Source of the DNA: Perlabentimonas sp041656735
Lineage (GTDB): Bacteria > Bacteroidota > Bacteroidia > Bacteroidales > Tenuifilaceae
Direction: 5' to 3'
NCBI GenBank assembly: GCA_041656735.1
Contig: JBBACY010000008.1
Location: forward strand, 27,679-91,678
Length of the DNA stretch: 64,000 bases
Made by a program: the position numbers and the translations under genes. The notes under the pieces were generated by a model. That model had not been told where the DNA came from. It saw only the letters and a list, made by a program, of their open reading frames with translations, and searched no databases. The stretch's first letter is position 1; each line of letters starts with the position of its first letter. Positions 8,549-17,848 of this stretch are shown one piece after another.

Positions 8549-11500
8549 TTAAAATTTAATAAACTGTTGAACTTTTACTTCCTGCTTGCCAATTACATGA
8601 ACAATGTAGGCTCCATTATTAAACTTGCTGATTGGAATCGCATACCTTAGTTCAGAGTCAGCTTTCACAACCTCTTTGTCAAAAACCACCTCTCCGCTTA
8701 TGTTCAGTATTCTGATTCTTACGGTCTCATCGTCTGCGTTAGCAAAGTTTATGGTAATTATATCACTTGCAGGGTTGGGGAATAACGATAGCGTGGTGGC
8801 TGTAACCTTTTCAGGTTCCTTTTCGGCAGGACCATTTCCAATAGATGATTCTATTGTACAACCATCATAGGTTTCTACAACCACTTTATACTTGGCGTCG
8901 TCGTAAATGTTGAGTGTGCGTGAATCGCCACCGTAGTTAATAATCTTATCGTTACGGTACCACTGGTAAGTACTTGCGTCAGCCTCCTTAATTGAAGCGA
9001 TAAGCGTGTTGCCATTCACATCAATGTATAAATCGTGAACGGAGACCTCTTTAAATGATGTAGAATATACCGAACCGCACATCTGTTCGTTGTTGCGTGT
9101 TGCTATAACGCCCAGCTTGGTATTTTTAGTTAGTACATCGGAGGTTAAGATTACTGAACTTTGGTTTCCAGCAAGAACGGCCTTACCTGTTGGTTTCTTA
9201 GTTTGCCAATTGTAAAGTTGATACCTAACATCATTTTCAAGAATGCCTAAGTTTACCTGTGCAGCTCCGGGCTCACAAAGTACTCCATCTATTAAGTTGA
9301 AGTTAGGAGAATTTGGCCTCTTGTGAATGGTGAAATTTGCTGTGAAAGGATCAGATATTTCAGAGCACACGCCTACATTTAGGTCAAATGCTTGGTTCGA
9401 TACTTCTACCCAATAAGTTCCGTTTTCATATATCTCAAGGGTATTTGAATTTGCACCTTCGACGGTTGTTCCGTTTTTATACCATTTGTAGTATTCATAT
9501 TCATCAGATGTAGTAAGGGTAGCAAAATCGCCTTCGCAAATTTCCTGTGAGCCTTCAAACGTAATAACCGGTTTTGTTGGTTTTTCAACAACCGTTATTT
9601 GTACCATATCAGAAGTGTAATCAGTGCAATTACCGTGCTTGTAAATCGCATAGTACTCTCCAGTGGCAGCAAAATAGTTAATTGGCGCTTTGGTATTATT
9701 ACGATACCAGTTTATTTCACCAGTAACTGGTCCCTCCTTTGTGTTGTCGTACAAGCGGAGAGAAAGATCGTTAGAGCCTTCACAAACGGTAAAGTCTTCG
9801 TTTCCAGTAACATCCTTCCAGTAGCCAGGGCCTATTTCGCTGCTAGCCCAGCTGTATTGGATAGTTATATCGCGGGTATTGAATACAGCCTGATCGTTAG
9901 CCAAATAGGTTTGGCAGGTTAGGCTATTATCGTTGTTGTGCGAAGTTACTATAACCTCAACAAGAGTACGTTCGGTAATTGTACCTATGTTTATTTCAAG
10001 AATTCCTTCCGCATCATCTCCTGCAGTCGGATACCACACAGGGTAGGTGTTACTGTTCAATAGGTTTTTGTCTTTACTATCAACAAATACGGGCTCGCCA
10101 ATTAGGTCGCCAGTAATTACGTTGCGAAGCTGGTATGTAAAGTACTCCCTAATATTACTAATAACAACTATACGTTCTTCGTCGGTGCAAGAGTAGTGCT
10201 CTTCGTCACCATAACTTTGAGCTGATACCACAGGTTTAGCACTCTCAATGGGTGCAATAATCTCAACGCCCAAGGTCGACGCGTCATCACTGTATATAGA
10301 GAATGTAGTCTCTTCATCAAATTCGAAATCCTCAATATTTAAGTTGAATTTAATATTGGAGCCCGATATTAATTCGTCGAGTTGCCCTAAGGGCAGGCTA
10401 ACTGTACCAGTACCCTCAGTAATTCCAGGGAACACTAATTTTTTTCCTCCAATTTCACAATCGTAATAAGTTCCACCATCGTCATCAGTGTAATCTATCC
10501 ACGCTACATTTTTCTCGCCAAAACGACCCCTAATGTTGTAGGTAAAATCTATAGTGCTATTAGGGCAAACCGTTAAGTTGTTGGCAGTTAAGTCGATACG
10601 CTGTGGTGAAATGTTCTGTTCGTATACAATTGGTCGTATCGGAACCCCAATCGGATTGAGTGCCCATATTAACTCAATATTCCTAATTTCAACTAAACCG
10701 TTTGACTCTTCAACCCTCCAACGAAGGATAGTTTCCTCGGTTTGGGCTTCTTCCGGAAGCAGTATGTACTCATTAAACCAGCTGTCTAAATCTTCACCGT
10801 CAAAGAAAATAGGGTTGGTAAAACGAGCATCGGGGTATGTAGCAATATCAGTAAAAGTAACACCCCCATCAACCGAGTACCCTAGTACAAGTTTTTGGTC
10901 GTCAGTTAAATCCTCCAGCTTGTTCTCAAACCTAACCTTAAATTCTATGGCTGAAAAGTTGGTTAGGTCTAGGTTGTTATCGTTACCGTTGGTGTATATC
11001 TGCTGTATTTCGCCCCAGCTATCAAGTTCAAAGCCACCCCAATAATCATAATAAACCCCATCCATGTCTGCTTCATACAGACTCATATTACCAAAGTTAG
11101 TTAATGGCTCACCAATTTCAACTAACACCTGTTCAAAGGTAGCGTTAACCATATATTCAACATTACCGGAAATACTAGGATGTAAATTGGCAACAAAGTT
11201 TTCGTTAAGACCTTGCTTTTCATCAAGCACCCAAGTGTTTGAACCATCATCCATCACTAGGTAAAACCAGGTGTTGTCGTAGTTTGAAATGTCAATGGTG
11301 TTTTCAAGAGCTGCTGTAAACTCAACCTGTTGACCAGCAAAAACTACTGGGTTGGGATCAACTGGAGTAATTCTGAGAGCATCGTTGAAAACATTGATAA
11401 CGTTAACAAGACCCTCATTGTAAACCTCCCCGTTAAGGGTAGCAATGGCTCTAATACCATATTCGTCTCGTCTTGTAAGGAATGGTATTGTAGCCTCATA

Positions 11501-12637
11501 ATCGTCTGCTGAGTTTACAGAACCGAATGAAATGGTATTGCCAGTTGATGGGTCGATAGCAAAATCACCCTCACTAAAGTCCCACAAGAAGAATTCCACC
11601 TTAGTACCCGCAGGGAGTGGATCTTGTGCAGGTATAAGTGCCCAGGTGTACGTAAAGATGCTGCCATTAAAAAGAGTGGGCTCTAAACCCTCTTCCTTTT
11701 TAAGTGTCCATGTGTAGTTACTTAGTGTTGGCCAGGTTAGGTTAATATCTATAAAGTCTTGAAAACCTTCGTGAACGGTTGAGTTACCTGCTAATACCAC
11801 AACATCCTCTATCATCCACCTGTCTTTATATTTCCCTCCATTTGCCTGCTGCCTCCACATAAAATGGGTGGCGCTGGTAGCATAATCCTGAGGAATTTCA
11901 ACGATATAGGGTTTTGACCATGCGTTGTCGGCTAAAAAACCTTTCTCTTTAAAATCGCCGTCGGCAACAGCCAGTGGGGTAAAGGTTACGCCACCATCAA
12001 TTGAAACTAGTAGCTGGGGTAAAGTGCTCTCCGAAATCAGGATGTTATCGGCATAGTAATTAAACGAAAGGAATGATTTATTTGGACCAGCTAGGTCGAA
12101 AGCCTTAGTTACTAGCTTACGGTTACCCTCTTGGTCAATCCAGTAATCAACAGCATGTTCGTTTTCCTGCCCTTGTATAACTAAAAAGTCTTCATCTTCT
12201 AGTGGGCCATAAACCTTGTTGTTAAGTACAAGCTCATTGCCTTTGTAGGCAACAATGCCCAGTTCGTAATTGCTAATAAAGTGGCTTGAAGTGGGGTTTG
12301 TTAAATCTTCGAACCACCAGGGGTTGCTAATCATTTTAGCATTTTCAATAAGCTCGCTTATCCCCACGATAGTTGATTCTTTAAGTATTTTGTGCCTTAC
12401 GGTACCATCAGTATCTACAGTTGCCTTAACTACTGCTGCAAACTTCACCGTTGAAGGCCATGTGCCTGTGGCCGAGTAGGTAATGTTAAACTCTTCCTCT
12501 ATCTCGTAGGTGGCACCACTTGTAGGGTCGTCTAGCGTTAAGCTCTGAGCATTGGCGAATGGTGCTGGTGCTATAAACAGTATAACCATTATCCATGTGC
12601 TGAGCCTGCCGAAAATATTTCGTGTATTATTTTTCAT
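8549..12637 (-). CDS. Large secreted Ig-like protein with T9SS type A sorting domain
   Basis: A protein of about 1362 residues. A signal peptide (IMVILFIAPAPFANAQ) is followed by many beta-rich modules. Those in the C-terminal half repeat the pattern VTGNEDFTVCEGS...INWYRNN, EICEGDFATLTTS...YKWYKNG and STYQWYRND, typical of Ig-like/PKD-like domains of Bacteroidota surface proteins. The C-terminal 80 residues (LSLFPNPASDIITINF ... GAYIVHVIGKQEVKVQQFIKF pattern) are a T9SS type A sorting signal, so it should be exported by type IX secretion and attached to the surface. The ATG at 12637 is preferred over an in-frame GTG at 12646. Substrate is unknown; an adhesin or matrix protein is plausible. 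Confidence 0.9.
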   Translation of the reverse strand: MKNNTRNIFGRLSTWIMVILFIAPAPFANAQSLTLDDPTSGATYEIEEEFNITYSATGTWPSTVKFAAVVKATVDTDGTVRHKILKESTIVGISELIENAKMISNPWWFEDLTNPTSSHFISNYELGIVAYKGNELVLNNKVYGPLEDEDFLVIQGQENEHAVDYWIDQEGNRKLVTKAFDLAGPNKSFLSFNYYADNILISESTLPQLLVSIDGGVTFTPLAVADGDFKEKGFLADNAWSKPYIVEIPQDYATSATHFMWRQQANGGKYKDRWMIEDVVVLAGNSTVHEGFQDFIDINLTWPTLSNYTWTLKKEEGLEPTLFNGSIFTYTWALIPAQDPLPAGTKVEFFLWDFSEGDFAIDPSTGNTISFGSVNSADDYEATIPFLTRRDEYGIRAIATLNGEVYNEGLVNVINVFNDALRITPVDPNPVVFAGQQVEFTAALENTIDISNYDNTWFYLVMDDGSNTWVLDEKQGLNENFVANLHPSISGNVEYMVNATFEQVLVEIGEPLTNFGNMSLYEADMDGVYYDYWGGFELDSWGEIQQIYTNGNDNNLDLTNFSAIEFKVRFENKLEDLTDDQKLVLGYSVDGGVTFTDIATYPDARFTNPIFFDGEDLDSWFNEYILLPEEAQTEETILRWRVEESNGLVEIRNIELIWALNPIGVPIRPIVYEQNISPQRIDLTANNLTVCPNSTIDFTYNIRGRFGEKNVAWIDYTDDDGGTYYDCEIGGKKLVFPGITEGTGTVSLPLGQLDELISGSNIKFNLNIEDFEFDEETTFSIYSDDASTLGVEIIAPIESAKPVVSAQSYGDEEHYSCTDEERIVVISNIREYFTYQLRNVITGDLIGEPVFVDSKDKNLLNSNTYPVWYPTAGDDAEGILEINIGTITERTLVEVIVTSHNNDNSLTCQTYLANDQAVFNTRDITIQYSWASSEIGPGYWKDVTGNEDFTVCEGSNDLSLRLYDNTKEGPVTGEINWYRNNTKAPINYFAATGEYYAIYKHGNCTDYTSDMVQITVVEKPTKPVITFEGSQEICEGDFATLTTSDEYEYYKWYKNGTTVEGANSNTLEIYENGTYWVEVSNQAFDLNVGVCSEISDPFTANFTIHKRPNSPNFNLIDGVLCEPGAAQVNLGILENDVRYQLYNWQTKKPTGKAVLAGNQSSVILTSDVLTKNTKLGVIATRNNEQMCGSVYSTSFKEVSVHDLYIDVNGNTLIASIKEADASTYQWYRNDKIINYGGDSRTLNIYDDAKYKVVVETYDGCTIESSIGNGPAEKEPEKVTATTLSLFPNPASDIITINFANADDETVRIRILNISGEVVFDKEVVKADSELRYAIPISKFNNGAYIVHVIGKQEVKVQQFIKF

Positions 12638-12675
12638 ATTAAACACAGTTTTAGTTTATGTAATAATTTAACGGA

Positions 12676-13314
12676 TTAAAATCTAAAGCCAACGCGAAAA
12701 ACCCTACTTAAGTCAATTTTAAATGCCGATCCCTTGGATGCTCCGAGGTAAAGGTCGTTTCCGTAGAGTACTTCGGCGTGGTTTGTATAGGTGTATGCCA
12801 AGCCAAATTCGGTACCAAGGTATAAGCTGCCACCGATGTATATATCAGCACCACCTACAATGCTTCCACCATACGACATGTAACTCCGGTTGGTGTAGTT
12901 TTGGATATTGTGAATATCCCATGTGCCCGTTATGGGTACACCTGCTTTGGTGTCGAAATTTCGGTCAGCATAGTCGAATATTAGCTCTGCTCCAACGTAT
13001 GCTGAGAAAGCACCAGCTTCGGAAGCGAGGTGGTATTCAACTCCTGGCCTAGCCGAAAAGTAGAGGTAATTGAAGGTTGATTCAGGCACTTGCTGCTCGC
13101 TTGCAAAATCGGCCCAGCCTGATAGCCGAATTGCTATCGCATCAGAAATGAAATACCTAAACTTAACGAACGTGGGTGTTATAAAAACCTCATCTTGGAC
13201 AAAGATGTTACCGTTTAATTCAGCGGTAACTCCTCCGCCTTGTTCCTGTGAGAATACACTCAAGTTGGCAAGTAGAAGTATTGTGGTTAGCAATAGTAAG
13301 ATTTTTTTCCTCAT
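12676..13314 (-). CDS. Outer-membrane beta-barrel protein
   Basis: A 212-residue protein with a signal peptide (KILLLLTTILLLANLSVFSQ) and alternating amphipathic strands. It has a Tyr/Phe-rich pattern (FRYFISDAIAIRLSGWADF, YLYFSARPGVEYHL, YLGTEFGLAYTYTNH) and ends in an aromatic residue (VFRVGFRF), as expected of an 8-stranded outer-membrane barrel (OmpW/OmpX size). It is the first gene of the operon with the T9SS cargo and the lipoprotein, so it may be their partner in the outer membrane. The function is inferred from context only. Confidence 0.8.
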   Translation of the reverse strand: MRKKILLLLTTILLLANLSVFSQEQGGGVTAELNGNIFVQDEVFITPTFVKFRYFISDAIAIRLSGWADFASEQQVPESTFNYLYFSARPGVEYHLASEAGAFSAYVGAELIFDYADRNFDTKAGVPITGTWDIHNIQNYTNRSYMSYGGSIVGGADIYIGGSLYLGTEFGLAYTYTNHAEVLYGNDLYLGASKGSAFKIDLSRVFRVGFRF

Positions 13315-13432
13315 AAATTTTAGATTTTAAATTAGTTAAACATTAAGTTAAGTTTTTAAGGTTAAACATTAAACAACAGAATATGTAATCAAAAATAGGC
13401 TCGATATTTTTTTTATTTTTCCTATTCCTTAG

Positions 13433-13440
13433 CAAAGGTA
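13433..13440 (-). promoter_or_regulatory. Promoter -7 box of the surface-protein operon
   Basis: Minus-strand TACCTTTG (TAnnTTTG match) about 119 bp before the beta-barrel start codon. Confidence 0.5.
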
Positions 13441-13924
13441 AAATAAAAATACAATTAGGTTCAAAGTTTTAGCTAATTTATTTTGTATTAAAAAAAATCA
13501 TTTTCAGTTTGTTAGGGCGATGTTTTTTATTGAATAATTGATTGGGTAGAATTGGACACCGCTTTTAATGGTGTTTTTAGTTGTTGTGTAATTGTCCGTT
13601 TACCAGACTATTGTCGCGATGATACGATTTTGTTAGAAACATAATATGGGTTAGAGCGTAACAAAATCCATCGCTAATTAAATTTTAATGGAATACAATT
13701 GAACAATCTTTCACAGTTTTAATGAATTGTTCCGATCACCAACGATTGTATTTTTTGTTTCTTTACAGCAGAGTTCTCCTGTCCAATAATTTCACACTTT
13801 AGTATTGTTAAACCGATTTATTTTAGTTTGATGTTTTTGCTATTAGTCAGGCTGAAGAATTAAAATTTCCCGGTAAAACATTATTGTTATGCGTTTCATT
13901 GCCAGATATTAAATCAATATTAGC
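13441..13924. other. Long AT-rich intergenic region between divergent units
   Basis: The gap between the minus-strand surface operon and thrS is about 650 bp, long for this chromosome. No ORF with coding character is seen. It holds a strong hairpin at 13616-13674 and a weaker inverted repeat GAACAAT / ATTGTTC at 13701-13731. No T-box-like or known riboswitch pattern was recognised. Confidence 0.5.
13616..13674. ncRNA. Strong hairpin, possible structured RNA or regulatory element
   Basis: Nested inverted repeats: outer GCGATG / CATCGC and inner GATTTTGTTA / TAACAAAATC, separated on the left by a 4-nt bulge and closed by a 23-nt loop, giving 16 base pairs. It is neither T-run-linked nor next to a stop codon, so it does not look like a terminator. 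It could be part of a leader of thrS, a small RNA, or a remnant of a short mobile repeat. Confidence 0.35.
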
Positions 13925-13932
13925 TATCTTTG
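13925..13932 (+). promoter_or_regulatory. Promoter -7 box of the thrS operon (TATCTTTG)
   Basis: Exact TAnnTTTG match 31 bp before the thrS ATG. Confidence 0.65.
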
Positions 13933-13962
13933 CAAGCGTTTTTTTAATGAAAAATACCTACT

Positions 13963-15897
13963 ATGATAAATATTACTTTTCCAGATGGCAGTGTACGTGA
14001 GTTTGACAGTGGTGTAACTGGGCTCGACATTGCAAAAAATATATCGGAGCGCTTGGCAAAAGAAGTGCTCTCAATTACAGTGAATGGTGAGGTATGGGAT
14101 TTGACGCGTTCAATTAATACCGATGCTTCAATAAAACTGCATAAATGGGACGATGAGGAGGCGAAGCACGCCTACTGGCACTCTTCAGCACACCTTATGG
14201 CCGAGGCCGTTGAGGCATTGTACCCAGGGGTTAAACTGGGTATTGGGCCTAGTATCGAAAATGGGTTTTACTACGATATCGACTTTGGCGACTATTCAAT
14301 TTCCGAGTCCGATTTGACAAAGATTGAGGCGAAGATGCTTGAGTTAACTAAGGCGAAGGAGGCTATCACTCGTAAAGATGTGACGAAGGCAGAGGCTCTG
14401 AAAACATATACAGAAAAAGGTGATCCCTATAAGGTTGAACTGATAAATTCGTTAGACGACGGAACCATAACCTTTTATACTCAAGGAAACTTTACCGACT
14501 TGTGTCGGGGCCCTCACTTGCCCGATACCAGCTATATAAAAGCCTTTAAACTTCTATCAATAGCTGGAGCATACTGGCGTGGAAATGAGAATAATAAGCA
14601 GTTAACCCGTCTATACGGCATATCATTCCCCAAAAAATCGATGCTCGATGAGTATTTGGTTATGCTTGAAGAAGCCAAAAAACGCGACCACCGAAAAATT
14701 GGTAAAGAACTCGAACTTTTCACCTTCTCGCAGAAAGTAGGACAGGGGTTACCCCTCTGGCTGCCTAAGGGTGCACAGCTTCGCGAGCGTCTTGAGATGT
14801 TCCTGAAAAAAGTTCAAAAAAAATATGGTTACGAACAGGTTATAACGCCTCATATTGGTCAAAAGGAACTTTACGTAACATCGGGGCATTATGCAAAATA
14901 TGGGGAGGATTCGTTTCAACCAATTCACACACCAGCCGAAGGCGAGGAGTTTTTACTGAAACCGATGAACTGTCCGCATCACTGCGAGATATACAAGTTT
15001 AAACCCCGTTCGTATAAGGATTTACCCGTTCGTATGGCCGAGTTTGGCACTGTGTATCGTTACGAGCAGAGTGGAGAGCTACACGGTCTTACTAGGGTAC
15101 GTGGTTTTACTCAGGACGATGCCCATATTTTTTGTCGTCCCGACCAGCTCGAAGAAGAATTTATTAAGGTTATCGATATTGTACTTTACATCTTTAAAAC
15201 GTTAGATTTTAAAGAGTTTACAGCACAAATTTCGTTGCGCGACCCGAACGATAAGGAAAAGTATATAGGAAGCGATGAGAACTGGGATAAGGCCGAGCAT
15301 GCTATCCTTTCAGCAGTTAAACTTAAAGGGTTAACCACCACAACCGTACTTGGTGAGGCCGCATTTTATGGTCCAAAGCTCGACTTTATGGTTAAGGATG
15401 CCATTGGACGAAAATGGCAGTTGGGCACCATACAGGTTGATTACAACCTGCCCGAGCGGTTTGAGTTAGAGTATATTGGTGCCGACGATAAGCGCCATCG
15501 TCCCATTATGATTCACCGCGCACCCTTCGGATCAATGGAGCGCTTTGTTGCCGTTCTAATTGAGCATTCGAGCGGCAAGTTTCCCCTATGGCTTGCTCCC
15601 GACCAGGTGGTTGTGTTACCCATTAGCGAAAAATTTAACGATTACGCAAAAAAAGTTGCTGATTTCCTAAATAATTCCGATATTCGCACCCTAGTAGACG
15701 ACAGGAACGAGAAAGTAGGTAAGAAGATAAGGGATAACGAGTTAAAGAGAATACCTTACCTGTTAATTGTCGGAGAAAAGGAAGCAAATGATAATCTAGT
15801 ATCCGTTCGCCAGCAGGGCGAAGGAGATAAAGGGCAGATGAGTACCAATGATTTTGCCAATTATATTACCGAAGAGGTAAACAAACAGTTTAACTAG
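13963..15897 (+). CDS. thrS: Threonyl-tRNA synthetase
   Basis: Class II synthetase charging tRNA-Thr. It has 644 residues and full length: a TGS domain (1-60), an editing domain with the HxxxH-type motif in HAYWHSSAHLMAE, a catalytic core and an anticodon-binding domain from about residue 540 (PDQVVVLPISEKFNDYA). The zinc-binding residues are visible: Cys in KPMNCPHHCEIY, one His in GELHGLTRVRGF and one in MIHRAPFGSMER (motif 3 region). It heads the conserved thrS-infC-rpmI-rplT operon. Confidence 0.98.
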   Translation: MINITFPDGSVREFDSGVTGLDIAKNISERLAKEVLSITVNGEVWDLTRSINTDASIKLHKWDDEEAKHAYWHSSAHLMAEAVEALYPGVKLGIGPSIENGFYYDIDFGDYSISESDLTKIEAKMLELTKAKEAITRKDVTKAEALKTYTEKGDPYKVELINSLDDGTITFYTQGNFTDLCRGPHLPDTSYIKAFKLLSIAGAYWRGNENNKQLTRLYGISFPKKSMLDEYLVMLEEAKKRDHRKIGKELELFTFSQKVGQGLPLWLPKGAQLRERLEMFLKKVQKKYGYEQVITPHIGQKELYVTSGHYAKYGEDSFQPIHTPAEGEEFLLKPMNCPHHCEIYKFKPRSYKDLPVRMAEFGTVYRYEQSGELHGLTRVRGFTQDDAHIFCRPDQLEEEFIKVIDIVLYIFKTLDFKEFTAQISLRDPNDKEKYIGSDENWDKAEHAILSAVKLKGLTTTTVLGEAAFYGPKLDFMVKDAIGRKWQLGTIQVDYNLPERFELEYIGADDKRHRPIMIHRAPFGSMERFVAVLIEHSSGKFPLWLAPDQVVVLPISEKFNDYAKKVADFLNNSDIRTLVDDRNEKVGKKIRDNELKRIPYLLIVGEKEANDNLVSVRQQGEGDKGQMSTNDFANYITEEVNKQFN

Positions 15898-15920
15898 AAA
15901 ACATAGTACTAACTAATCAA

Positions 15921-15926
15921 AGGAGG
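15921..15926 (+). promoter_or_regulatory. Strong Shine-Dalgarno sequence of infC
   Basis: AGGAGG eight bases before the ATA start. Most other genes in the window lack such a site, so it decides the infC start and may compensate for the poor codon. Confidence 0.8.
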
Positions 15927-15934
15927 ATTTAAGC

Positions 15935-16492
15935 ATAGCAGCACCAAGAATCAGAAAAGGTAAAGAGCAGGAAAGCAAATACCTTAAAAACGAACAGATT
16001 CGCGCCAGAGTAGTACGCGTTGCTGGAGATAATATTGAAAATTCAGGCATTATGTCCATTGAAGAAGCACGTAAACTTGCTGATGATATGGAACTGGATT
16101 TAGTACTAATTTCTGAAAAAGCCGATCCCCCCGTTTGTCGGATAATCGATTTTAAGAAATTTTTATATATACAGAAAAAGAAGCAAAAAGAAATTCGCTC
16201 TAACGCCCAAAAGGTTGTAGTTAAGGAAATTCGATTCGGCCCTAACACCGATGAGCATGATTACAATTTTAAGTTAAAGCATGCTGAAAAATTTCTGGAG
16301 GAAGGATCAAAAGTAAAGGCCTTTGTGTTCTTTAAAGGTCGTACTATCCTATTTAAAGAAAAAGGTGAAATATTACTACTTAAATTTGCACAAGATCTAG
16401 AGGACGTTGGCAAGGTTGAGCAACTTCCAAAGCTAGAAGGAAAGCGAATGATAATGTTTTTAGCACCGAAGGTTGCGAAGAAGAAAAATTAG
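15935..16492 (+). CDS. infC: Translation initiation factor IF-3 with ATA start codon
   Basis: IF-3 controls start-codon selection and subunit dissociation. The conserved sequence extends upstream of the first ATG (16052): in frame it reads KYLKNEQIRARVVRVAGDNI, the conserved IF-3 N-terminal domain, so the ATG is internal. The only plausible start is ATA at 15935, eight bases after a perfect AGGAGG (15921-15926); an in-frame TAA lies at 15914. This gives 185 residues, the normal length. The N-domain, the lysine-rich linker (KKKQKEIRSNAQKVVVKEIRF) and the C-domain are all present. Non-canonical starts in infC allow negative autoregulation by IF-3 in other bacteria; the same is inferred here. 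Confidence 0.93.
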   Translation: MAAPRIRKGKEQESKYLKNEQIRARVVRVAGDNIENSGIMSIEEARKLADDMELDLVLISEKADPPVCRIIDFKKFLYIQKKKQKEIRSNAQKVVVKEIRFGPNTDEHDYNFKLKHAEKFLEEGSKVKAFVFFKGRTILFKEKGEILLLKFAQDLEDVGKVEQLPKLEGKRMIMFLAPKVAKKKN

Positions 16493-16520
16493 ATTTTTTA
16501 ACTAATCATAAATAAGGAGA

Positions 16521-16718
16521 ATGCCTAAAGTAAAAACAAATTCCGGAGCAAAAAAGCGTTTTGCACTAACCGGAACAGGGAAAATTAAGCGCAAACACGC
16601 TTATAAGAGCCATATCCTTACTAAAAAAACCACCAAGCAAAAGCGAAACCTTACGCAAACTGGTTTAGTTAGCAAGGCCGACTCTAATAACATTAAGAAA
16701 CTGTTAGCGCTTAAGTAA
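16521..16718 (+). CDS. rpmI: 50S ribosomal protein L35
   Basis: A 65-residue, very basic protein with the L35 signature MPKVKTNSGAKKRFALTGTG at the N-terminus, followed by KIKRKHAYKSHILTKKTTKQKR. Standard length. Lies 28 bp after infC in the conserved operon. Confidence 0.98.
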   Translation: MPKVKTNSGAKKRFALTGTGKIKRKHAYKSHILTKKTTKQKRNLTQTGLVSKADSNNIKKLLALK

Positions 16719-16823
16719 GGCGTTAGTGCTTTACTTAAATTTATTATTTATTAATTTCAGAGTGCATTAGCTTAAAAGATTTCGAAATAGTCGAAACGCT
16801 AACCATTCGTAAAAGCAAAAATT

Positions 16824-17168
16824 ATGCCACGTTCAGTCAACGCAGTAGCGTCAAGGGCTAGAAGGAAAAAAATCCTTAAGCAAACAAAAGGTAACTTCTT
16901 AGCCAGAAGCAATGTTTATACCGTTGCTAAAAACACCCTCGAAAAGGGTTTGCTGTACGCTTACCGCGACCGCAAGAAGAAAAAAGGAGATTTTAGATCA
17001 CTTTGGATTCAACGTATTAATGCAGCCGCTCGCCTACACGGAATGTCTTACTCCGAGTTTATGGGTAAAGTTAACGAAAAGGGAATTGCACTTAACCGCA
17101 AAGTTTTAGCCGATATGGCAATGAACCATCCCGAGGCTTTTAAAGCTGTTGTTGATTCATTGAAATAG
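16824..17168 (+). CDS. rplT: 50S ribosomal protein L20
   Basis: A 114-residue basic protein starting MPRSVNAVASRARRKKILKQ with the long RNA-binding helix and the globular C-domain (LWIQRINAAARLHGMSYSEF). L20 is needed early in 50S assembly and in many bacteria represses its own operon. A 105-bp gap after rpmI could hold such control, but I see no clear structure there. The operon is closed by the terminator at 17191. Confidence 0.98.
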   Translation: MPRSVNAVASRARRKKILKQTKGNFLARSNVYTVAKNTLEKGLLYAYRDRKKKKGDFRSLWIQRINAAARLHGMSYSEFMGKVNEKGIALNRKVLADMAMNHPEAFKAVVDSLK

Positions 17169-17190
17169 ATATAAAGACAATTGCAGGAAA

Positions 17191-17220
17191 GCAGAGTTGC
17201 ATGCAACTCTGCTTTTTTTT
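17191..17220 (+). terminator. Intrinsic terminator of the thrS-rplT operon
   Basis: Perfect 11-bp inverted repeat GCAGAGTTGCA / TGCAACTCTGC followed by eight T. Confidence 0.93.
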
Positions 17221-17317
17221 GCTCTTTAATAAATATAGTAATACCAGATTTCATAAATAAAATATTGTCATTACAACCGTTTTCACTATCTTTACAGCAA
17301 TTTGAAATGAGAATATA

Positions 17318-17701
17318 ATGAGTAATTTACCACCATTAAGGATCCCAGATACACCAACCTCTCCAGAGATAATTCTCGACAAGGAGCAAAACAGGTTGGA
17401 GTTTTATGGTAAATCACTCCCCGAAGACTCTAATGAATTTTACAGCCCAATTATTAGCTGGCTTAAGGAGTATGTTGTTTCTCCCAATCGCGAAACTGTT
17501 GTGCTGTTTAAACTTGACTACTTCAACTCTTCCACATCAAAAAAACTGCTCGACATATTCTATGTTCTCAATGAAATTCATCGTCAAAAAAAAGTGATTC
17601 TAATTCACTGGTATTACAGATCCGATGATGACGATATGCGTGAGTCAGGTGAAACATTTTCCGAACTAGTACCTATCCCTTTCAAATTAACACCATATTG
17701 A
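17318..17701 (+). CDS. SiaC-family regulatory phosphoprotein (DUF1987)
   Basis: A 127-residue protein with the SiaC/DUF1987 pattern: LDKEQNRLEFYGKSLPEDSNEFYSPIISWL, then VLFKLDYFNSSTSKKLLDI, then VILIHWYYRSDDDDMRESGE and a final PF-L. In Pseudomonas, SiaC is phosphorylated by the kinase SiaB on a Thr in the NxSxSK-like loop (here NSSTSKK), dephosphorylated by the PP2C-type SiaA, and controls a diguanylate cyclase. No siaA, siaB or cyclase gene is adjacent, so the partners must be elsewhere. A near-consensus -7 box TATCTTTA lies at 17287. Confidence 0.85.
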   Translation: MSNLPPLRIPDTPTSPEIILDKEQNRLEFYGKSLPEDSNEFYSPIISWLKEYVVSPNRETVVLFKLDYFNSSTSKKLLDIFYVLNEIHRQKKVILIHWYYRSDDDDMRESGETFSELVPIPFKLTPY

Positions 17702-17848
17702 CAACGTTTACTCACACTGTTTAACGTTTTTTTAGCATAGCTCAGAAAAAATGTCAGGTGTGTTAAGGTGTGTTAAGTATAACCCTCTGTATATCATACG
17801 GCATAAGGTTTGTTCGTTTATTTGAGTAAACCTTTAAAAATAGTTGAT

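Noticed and set aside
16052..16492. infC starting at the first ATG
   Set aside because: It would cut off the conserved IF-3 N-terminal domain, which continues in frame back to the ATA at 15935.
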